Assembly (NCBI GenBank): GCA_038214135.1
Contig: JBBQSD010000099.1
Coordinates: 1-23,106, forward strand
Direction: 5' to 3'
Source of the DNA: JANLSE01 sp038214135
GTDB lineage: Bacteria; Chloroflexota; Chloroflexia; Chloroflexales; Roseiflexaceae
Length of the DNA stretch: 23,106 bases
A model generated the notes under the pieces. The model had not been told where the DNA came from. It saw only the letters and a program-made list of their open reading frames with translations, and made no database searches. Below are positions 14,872 to 20,466 of this stretch, one piece after another (position 1 is the stretch's first letter; every line of letters begins with the position of its first letter). Position numbers and translations under genes: made by a program.

Positions 14872-15711
14872 TCATCCGAAGGCCGGTGTCATATTTCTAC
14901 CTTGTTTCCAGGCAGCGAGATACCTTTGTGGCCAGATCTGCCCACGCCGAGTCTGCCAATCATCGGGAGTCGTTGGCCGTGAAATACCGAAGTGGACGTG
15001 TGGATCAGTATTGCGGGCATTTCCACTTCTGCCGGTTCGCCCCAAAAGCTGCCCTGCGATTACATGTACCCCTGGCGCAATCCCATCGGCAATCGCCGAT
15101 AGATGCGAGCCATAGTAGCGTACCCCATCATCGCCAATAATTGCTACAGAGAGGCCACCCCGATCTGCCGGATTATCAGCTGCGGGGTTCCATAGATCCT
15201 CCGAACTAACAAAATCGACCACGCCACTGGTCACTGCTACAAACTCGGTTCCAATCGGGCAGAAAATATCCGCTGCCGGGTAATCATGGTGTGATGATGA
15301 ATATTGGCAGGCGGCACTCTTCACCGGGAACACATACACGCGCTCTGCCACCTGCTCCTTCGCCATAGTAGCCGGCACGGGTGTTGCTACTGCTGTTGCG
15401 CTGGCTGGCGGTGGCGTTGCGCTTGGAGCTAGTGTTGGGCTGGCAGTGGCGACTACTATTGGCGTGACTGGCAGTGGCGTTGCTGGTATCACGGGTGTCA
15501 TCACAGAAGATGGCTGCGTGGCTGTGGCATCACTATTGGCCGCACGCACTGGTGTGCTTGGCGTGGGTGCTACCGGTGACGAGCCACATCCATTCAACAA
15601 TACAAGGCAAAGCACCCATAGCAAACCGTTGTGATTGGCGTACTGGTGTAATGTAATCAGTAGTACTCCTGTGCTACACTCTATAGAGTTCAGCTCGTCG
15701 TCACGACTCAA
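14872..15711 (-). CDS. M23 (LytM-type) metallopeptidase lipoprotein
   Basis: A probable exported murein endopeptidase. A hydrophobic stretch NGLLWVLCLVLLNGCGSS ends in an LNGC lipobox, so the mature protein is likely lipidated at that Cys. A ~75-residue Pro/Thr/Ala linker precedes the catalytic domain. Zinc ligands are visible in SSHHDYPAADIFCP (His...Asp) and in the C-terminal DPHVHFGIS (HxH). The open frame has no ATG. The TTG at 15711 overlaps the methyltransferase end but lacks a Shine-Dalgarno sequence and would put 41 residues before the lipobox Cys. An AGGAG at 15666-15670 lies five bases before a CTG at 15660, giving a signal peptide of normal size, so the true start is probably there. 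Whether transcription comes from the methyltransferase is unclear. Confidence 0.8.
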   Translation of the reverse strand: MSRDDELNSIECSTGVLLITLHQYANHNGLLWVLCLVLLNGCGSSPVAPTPSTPVRAANSDATATQPSSVMTPVIPATPLPVTPIVVATASPTLAPSATPPPASATAVATPVPATMAKEQVAERVYVFPVKSAACQYSSSHHDYPAADIFCPIGTEFVAVTSGVVDFVSSEDLWNPAADNPADRGGLSVAIIGDDGVRYYGSHLSAIADGIAPGVHVIAGQLLGRTGRSGNARNTDPHVHFGISRPTTPDDWQTRRGQIWPQRYLAAWKQGRNMTPAFG

Positions 15712-16669
15712 AGCGGACTATTGATTCAAGAAGTACTTTTCCGAAAATAGGCGGAACTGCATTTCCGACGATACGATACTTGTCCATGAGATTGCCTGGT
15801 GGTGCGAAATTGGGCGGCAATCCTTGTATCATAGCCGATTCACGCCACGACAAACGCCTATTTGCCTGCCCCTGCAAGATCCATGTATCTTTCTTAATAA
15901 ACTTCATTGGCTCGCCCATGGGATGTAGTGGGACATGATGTGCATTTGCCACAATCGTATAGCTTACATCATCCCACGCACGCTTACGGTTTCTGGTCAA
16001 ATAGTGCCCATGGAAACTACGATCAAAGTACTCTCCCTCTGGCCATTCTGGCATATGCGCGATAGCATCACGCAGCACAACAAAGGGTGATTGCCCTTCA
16101 AGGCCATGTGTTTGTTGAGGGAACTCATAGGTCAATTCGCGGATATCATTACGAACCCCAACAATGAATATACGCCTGCGTGATTGAGGCAGACCATAGT
16201 TCGTGGTATTAAGTAATGTATACTGAACAGTATATCCTTGGTCACGAAACCCTTGGAGCTGCTGCTCGAAGAACCAACCATCAACTGCTGTAACCATGCC
16301 CCGAACATTCTCGACAAACAGATACTTAGGGCGCACTTGTTTCAATGCCCGCAAAAACTCTCGATACAGAAAGTTGCCATCATTCCCAAGAAGATCTCGG
16401 TCAGAAGAGTCCCGCCAGCGGCGACGTGCTGCCACACTGAAGCCAGTGCAAGGGTAGCAACCAATCAGGATATCCGCTTGAGGAAACGTAGGTATATCGC
16501 GAACATCGCTCATAATACATTCAACATGTGGAAATAAAGCTCGGTATGCAGCAACAGCATGTGGGTCGATATCATTAGCCCAAATAATCTCTACACCTAC
16601 CTGCTGCGCACCCCAATCGAATCCCCCACAGCCAGAGAATAGCGAAACTGCAGTTAGTTTGCTGGTCAT
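15701..16669 (-). CDS. C5-cytosine DNA methyltransferase (Dcm/HpaII-type)
   Basis: A 322-residue enzyme with the m5C-methyltransferase motifs in order: I FSGCGG (11-16, S-adenosylmethionine binding), IV GCYPCTGFS with catalytic Cys74, VI ENV (120-122), VIII QSRRR (162-166), IX RRLSWRESAMIQGLP (271-285) and X GNAVPP (302-307). The target-recognition region lies between VIII and IX and is about 100 residues, so it probably recognises a single short site; the site cannot be read. ATG at 16669 is preferred over a GTG at 16690 because GAAGG lies 10 bases upstream. It is the last gene of an AT-rich minus-strand trio with a ParB-like and a nuclease-like gene, and has its own likely promoter. It may act as modification enzyme of a restriction system; a stand-alone role is the alternative. 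Confidence 0.95.
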   Translation of the reverse strand: MTSKLTAVSLFSGCGGFDWGAQQVGVEIIWANDIDPHAVAAYRALFPHVECIMSDVRDIPTFPQADILIGCYPCTGFSVAARRRWRDSSDRDLLGNDGNFLYREFLRALKQVRPKYLFVENVRGMVTAVDGWFFEQQLQGFRDQGYTVQYTLLNTTNYGLPQSRRRIFIVGVRNDIRELTYEFPQQTHGLEGQSPFVVLRDAIAHMPEWPEGEYFDRSFHGHYLTRNRKRAWDDVSYTIVANAHHVPLHPMGEPMKFIKKDTWILQGQANRRLSWRESAMIQGLPPNFAPPGNLMDKYRIVGNAVPPIFGKVLLESIVRFES

Positions 16670-16707
16670 ATGTGTATCGCCTTCTGACACAATATGGATA
16701 CGGCGAG

Positions 16708-16737
16708 ACTATAGCATGCTTCTGGGAAAATGGCCAA
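16708..16737 (-). promoter_or_regulatory. Likely separate promoter for the methyltransferase
   Basis: Reading the minus strand: TTGGCC (16732-16737), an 18-base spacer and TATAGT (16708-16713), about 40 bases before the ATG. The -35 box abuts the stop codon of the upstream gene. Confidence 0.5.
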
Positions 16738-17739
16738 TCAAAACAGGTCATCCCGTTCGACAAGGATATCATTTACAAAACCATAGTAGGGCAAGTCACT
16801 AAGCAACTCATATGAATCTTGGAGCAGATGAAGAAGTCTAGGACGATCAAGTAAAATGCTCTTTTGTATCTTATGTTCTTTACACCAGGAACCATCTGCA
16901 TGGCGAAAGCAAAAGGGAATAAAAATCATATTAGTAGGAGGAGATTTCATATGTATAATCTCTCTCCATTTAGTAGCACTAGAAGAATGTTGTTTCTCAG
17001 GCCAATTTGTTGTACAGGCACACTGACCAAAAACGAGCAAAATTCCATTAGCACTATCTCCTATGCTAACCCATCCAACAATATCTAGCCCTTCGTCTGC
17101 GGTATTCTGCGATGAAAATTCCTCTTCATTTGCAAGAATTCTCCCTCCGAGATCCAACGCTAACTTTTCAAGCTTCCTCCAGATATGTCCAGGATAGCTA
17201 CTATCGACCAACGGATTTCTACTAAAAATGTGAACTTGGGCATTTTCAGGTAGGCACCTTCTCATAGCTTCTCGACTAATTACCTCAAAGCTATCAGTTA
17301 GAGGGTTTTTGTTTTTAATTTTAATACGTCTTAAGTCAGAAGCCAACAAGAGAAATATATATAATCTATGTCGATTGTCAATTACCGATTTTCTATAGAG
17401 AACATCTTCGGTATCTGAGAGTATAAAAGGATAAAATGTCTTAAATATATAAATTCTATGGACTAAGTGCTTAAACCAATCATCAACGCGTAATGAGTAT
17501 CTATCATCTATCTCAGCCGTTGAAAGGTCGGAAGAATAGCTAGATTCATCGATGATTTCACTATCAATTTCATCCGTTTCTCCTCCTAAATCTGATCTTT
17601 CTCGAACACGATCCAATATATCTGCCTTTGATATCACTCCATCTACATTAAAAAGGCATAAAATTTCGATATAGTCTGCCCATATATGATCTTCAGATGA
17701 TCTAGGAAGAATATCAAAATCAACAATAGATTTAGCCAT
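16738..17739 (-). CDS. Unrecognised protein, possible divergent PD-(D/E)xK-like nuclease
   Basis: A 333-residue protein I cannot place in a named family. The N-terminal third is helical with a very acidic patch (GETDEIDSEIIDESSYSSDL, ~53-72). The C-terminal part holds the best clue: DEGLDIVGW (215-223) on one strand, then ILLVFGQCACTTNWPEK (233-249). A conserved-looking Asp219 followed about 20 residues later by a hydrophobic strand and Gln239-x-A recalls the D...QxK core of Mrr-like restriction nucleases, with the lysine perhaps displaced to Lys249. No membrane segment or signal peptide is present. ATG 17739 follows the ParB-like stop by 17 bases, and the methyltransferase comes next, so context favours a restriction or effector role. 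Composition is strongly AT-rich (18 G+C in the 60 bases 17281-17340). Function is inferred, not shown. Confidence 0.6.
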   Translation of the reverse strand: MAKSIVDFDILPRSSEDHIWADYIEILCLFNVDGVISKADILDRVRERSDLGGETDEIDSEIIDESSYSSDLSTAEIDDRYSLRVDDWFKHLVHRIYIFKTFYPFILSDTEDVLYRKSVIDNRHRLYIFLLLASDLRRIKIKNKNPLTDSFEVISREAMRRCLPENAQVHIFSRNPLVDSSYPGHIWRKLEKLALDLGGRILANEEEFSSQNTADEGLDIVGWVSIGDSANGILLVFGQCACTTNWPEKQHSSSATKWREIIHMKSPPTNMIFIPFCFRHADGSWCKEHKIQKSILLDRPRLLHLLQDSYELLSDLPYYGFVNDILVERDDLF

Positions 17740-17756
17740 AATATATTCTACATAAC

Positions 17757-18854
17757 CTAAATATCTTCAGCATCATTTAATCTTTGCTGAACAAGTGTTC
17801 GTAAGTCTCTCACGATCGTCTGGATTTCTTTCAAAAGATCGATATCGCCTTCTGTAGGTTTATTAACTCGATGAATATAACTCTGTGCAGTCTGTAATTT
17901 CTCTCTTGCTTCTGAAAGAGTAATTCGAAATATATCTGCAGGAGCGTCTGTAAGAATATACGCCGTAGAGAGTGAAGCGCCGGAATCAAAGGATTTTAAT
18001 GCTTGTTCGTTCACTACAACCGCGCTAAGCTGACGAAGGTTTCTTGATTCACCTATTCTTGTTTTACCTTCTGCATTTTTCGCAAAAAGCCAAGAGGCTA
18101 AATCTTTCAGCCTACGATTATCAAGGCTTTCAATTGTTGAATCACGCCCACTTTCCAGTCCTAAAAAACTAGCAATATTGCTATAATTAAGAGCAGTAGT
18201 CAAGACAGAGAAATTAACAGAGTCCTCATCCAATCCTTTAATATCAAAAAAATCGTTTTCAGATATCTGTTCATATACAGCTAAACCAGTAAGTAGGCGA
18301 GCCACATAGTCAGCACGACTACCAATGATCTTCGCTAGTGTTTTATATTGAACTTCTCGACTCTCATCTTTGACTGTTTCAAGAAGTTGCTTCAGGTATT
18401 TGGCTTTAGCAAGTGAACCCCATTCTTTAATACCTGTAATATGACGATATCCCAGGTAATTTATAATATCATTTCGATGAGCGTAAGATATAACAGGAAG
18501 ATCGGAGGGTCTATATTTTGCCATCTCACTAACAGCTTGGACTGCACTCCTTCGTATAGTGGCTAGGCTTGGATTAAGTAGTAATTTAGCGGCAGTAAGC
18601 CTTCTATTTCCTTCAACAACTTCGTAAAAATCTTTTTTACCTGCGATTGGCGAAACCAGCAAAGGTTCGCCATAAAAATAATTCTTTTCGCCAATAGAAC
18701 CCATTAGTTCAATAATAGTAGCGTCTTTGAGCATCCAATCTATCACCTCCTGCTCATTATGACCATCAATTGTTGATGGCAAGCGCGGATTCTTAGGGTC
18801 AAATTGTAAATTGCTTACAGGAACTAAAAATATAGATTCAACGTCGTTGGCCAT
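17757..18854 (-). CDS. ParB/Srx-fold N-terminal domain protein in a methyltransferase cassette
   Basis: A 365-residue protein. The N-terminal ~95 residues fit the ParB/sulfiredoxin-like fold: IFLVPVSNLQFDPKNPRL, GEPLLVSPI, then YEVVEGNRRLTAAKLLL with the hallmark EGNRR at 81-85, the phosphate-binding loop region of ParB-type CTPases/nucleases. The middle part has helical HTH-like stretches (YKTLAKIIGSRADYVARLLTGLAVYE, ~165-190), and the C-terminus is a long helical region (KLQTAQSYIHRVNKP...IQTIVRDLRTLVQQRL). ATG at 18854 is chosen over a TTG at 18872 because GTGAGG lies five bases upstream. No parA partner or parS-like site is seen, so chromosome partition is unlikely. As first gene of the trio it may be a DNA-scanning or regulatory component of a defence system (inference). 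Confidence 0.75.
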   Translation of the reverse strand: MANDVESIFLVPVSNLQFDPKNPRLPSTIDGHNEQEVIDWMLKDATIIELMGSIGEKNYFYGEPLLVSPIAGKKDFYEVVEGNRRLTAAKLLLNPSLATIRRSAVQAVSEMAKYRPSDLPVISYAHRNDIINYLGYRHITGIKEWGSLAKAKYLKQLLETVKDESREVQYKTLAKIIGSRADYVARLLTGLAVYEQISENDFFDIKGLDEDSVNFSVLTTALNYSNIASFLGLESGRDSTIESLDNRRLKDLASWLFAKNAEGKTRIGESRNLRQLSAVVVNEQALKSFDSGASLSTAYILTDAPADIFRITLSEAREKLQTAQSYIHRVNKPTEGDIDLLKEIQTIVRDLRTLVQQRLNDAEDI

Positions 18855-19204
18855 AAGAACCTCACCCTTCAAAATCCCATTCGCCCTTGAAAACTATCGC
18901 GAGAAACCCAACAATGCAATACACAAGTACATATCAAAATAATACTCTTGGTAGTCTACCCTAACGCTCTATCGATGCCTGTCTGCCAATTGCGAGTATA
19001 TCATAATCACCGTTCGCTTTACAATACCATATCGCAATCGGGGATTGCTACCCATTCCACCGTCAATTTTTGTAGCTCTATAAATATATTAGCACGGGCC
19101 AGGAAACTTTGATTTCGAGAACAGATATTGCCTAGGGCACCAGGCATTGTCCATCCATACCTCAGTGCTCTAGGCCTATATCGGCGATTACAACAACTGG
19201 GAAC
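18855..19204. other. AT-rich gap between sucB and the defence-like cassette
   Basis: No gene is visible. It must contain the promoter of the minus-strand trio, but no clean -35/-10 pair stands out. At its right end GCCTAGGGCAC (19130-19140) and GTGCTCTAGGC (19165-19175) are inverted repeats matching at 10 of 11 positions around a 24-base loop, just past the sucB stop. This could be a terminator of sucAB, though no T-run follows. Confidence 0.45.
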
Positions 19205-20455
19205 CTACCCCTCCAACAACAATGACTCCGGGTCTTCAACCAGTTCCTTGACGCGTACCAGGAAGCGGACGGCTTCTGAGCCATCGACGATCCGGTGATC
19301 ATACGAGAGTGCAACATACATCATTGGCCGGATGACGATCTGCCCGCCAACGACGATGGGCCGCTCCTGGATTTTGTGCATACCCAGAATGCCAACCTGT
19401 GGCGCATTCAAGATCGGGGTGGACATGAGCGAGCCGAAGATGCCGCCATTGGTGATCGTAAACGTTCCGCCAGTTATGTCTGGGATGCCCAGCTTGCCAT
19501 CACGGGCACGTTTGGCCAGATCCTCGATGCTCTTTTCGATCTCCGCAAACGTCTTGCGATCCGCATCGCGTACCACCGGCACAACCAGGCCCTCATTGGT
19601 GCTGACGGCCACGCCAATATCGTAGTATTTCTTGACGACAATCTCATCACCCTGGATCTCGGCATTCAGCAAGGGTTGTGAGCGCAGCCCGCCAACCACG
19701 GCCTTGGTGAAGAATGACATAAAACCCAGCCCGACGCCATGGCGCTCCTTGAAGGCATCCCGCCGCTTCTTGCGTAATTCCATCACCGCCGACATATCGA
19801 TCTCATTGAAGGTCGTTAGCATCGCTGCAGTCTGCTGGGCCTGAACGAGTCGCTGGGCAATCGTCTGCCGACGGCGGGTCATGCGCGTGCGCTCTTCTGG
19901 CCGCCCAGTAACCGCTGATGCAACTGATGGGCGTGGCGCTGCGGCAACTGCTGGCACAACCGGTGCCGGTGCTGGCGTTGCGGGAATCGGCGCAGGTGCT
20001 GGAATCGGGGTCGGATCAGTTTTGGCCAGCACATCCTCTTTGGTGACGCGCCCGCCTGGGCCGCTGCCCGGCACTGTGCGTACATCGACTCCAGCCTGAT
20101 CAGCGATATTTCGAGCGACTGGTGTGGCCGCAATCCGCTCAACAACCGGCGCTGCCGGTGGCGCTTCCTGAACGGCTGGCGCAGCAGCAACCGGCGCAGA
20201 TGTGCCATTCTGTGCAGTAACGCTGCCAATCAGGCCGAGTGCCTCACCAATTGCCACGGTGGAGCCCTCTGCCTTTAGTATTTTTTCAAGAATACCAGAT
20301 TGTGTTGCAGGAACCTCCACACTCACCTTGTCCGTCTCAAGTTCAACGAGTATCTCGCCAGCGGTGACGGAATCGCCCTCACGTTTTAACCATTGGCCAA
20401 CGGTCGCTTCCACAATTGATTCGCCCAATGTTGGGACGCTAATTTCGATAGCCAC
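19205..20455 (-). CDS. sucB: Dihydrolipoyllysine succinyltransferase, E2 of 2-oxoglutarate dehydrogenase
   Basis: A 416-residue E2 protein with domains in order. The lipoyl domain (1-76) has lipoylated Lys43 in ELETDKVSVEVPA. An Ala/Pro-rich hinge follows. The E3/E1-binding domain (~108-145) reads ATPVARNIADQAGVDVRTVPGSGPGGRVTKEDVL. A second Ala/Pro hinge precedes the catalytic acyltransferase domain, which ends with YDHRIVDGSEAVRF (active-site His387 and Asp391). It transfers the succinyl group from lipoamide to CoA in the TCA cycle, in the cytoplasm. GTG at 20455 is the start, with a perfect AAGGAGG (20462-20468) six bases upstream. That ribosome-binding site overlaps the sucA stop codon, so the two are translationally linked. 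Adjacency to sucA favours the succinyl- over other acyltransferases. The E3 subunit is not in this window. Confidence 0.95.
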   Translation of the reverse strand: MAIEISVPTLGESIVEATVGQWLKREGDSVTAGEILVELETDKVSVEVPATQSGILEKILKAEGSTVAIGEALGLIGSVTAQNGTSAPVAAAPAVQEAPPAAPVVERIAATPVARNIADQAGVDVRTVPGSGPGGRVTKEDVLAKTDPTPIPAPAPIPATPAPAPVVPAVAAAPRPSVASAVTGRPEERTRMTRRRQTIAQRLVQAQQTAAMLTTFNEIDMSAVMELRKKRRDAFKERHGVGLGFMSFFTKAVVGGLRSQPLLNAEIQGDEIVVKKYYDIGVAVSTNEGLVVPVVRDADRKTFAEIEKSIEDLAKRARDGKLGIPDITGGTFTITNGGIFGSLMSTPILNAPQVGILGMHKIQERPIVVGGQIVIRPMMYVALSYDHRIVDGSEAVRFLVRVKELVEDPESLLLEG

Positions 20456-20466
20456 GAATAGCCTCC

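Noticed and set aside
17757..18854. Chromosome or plasmid partition protein ParB
   Set aside because: No parA gene, no parS-like repeats, and it is grouped with a DNA methyltransferase; only the N-terminal fold is ParB-like.
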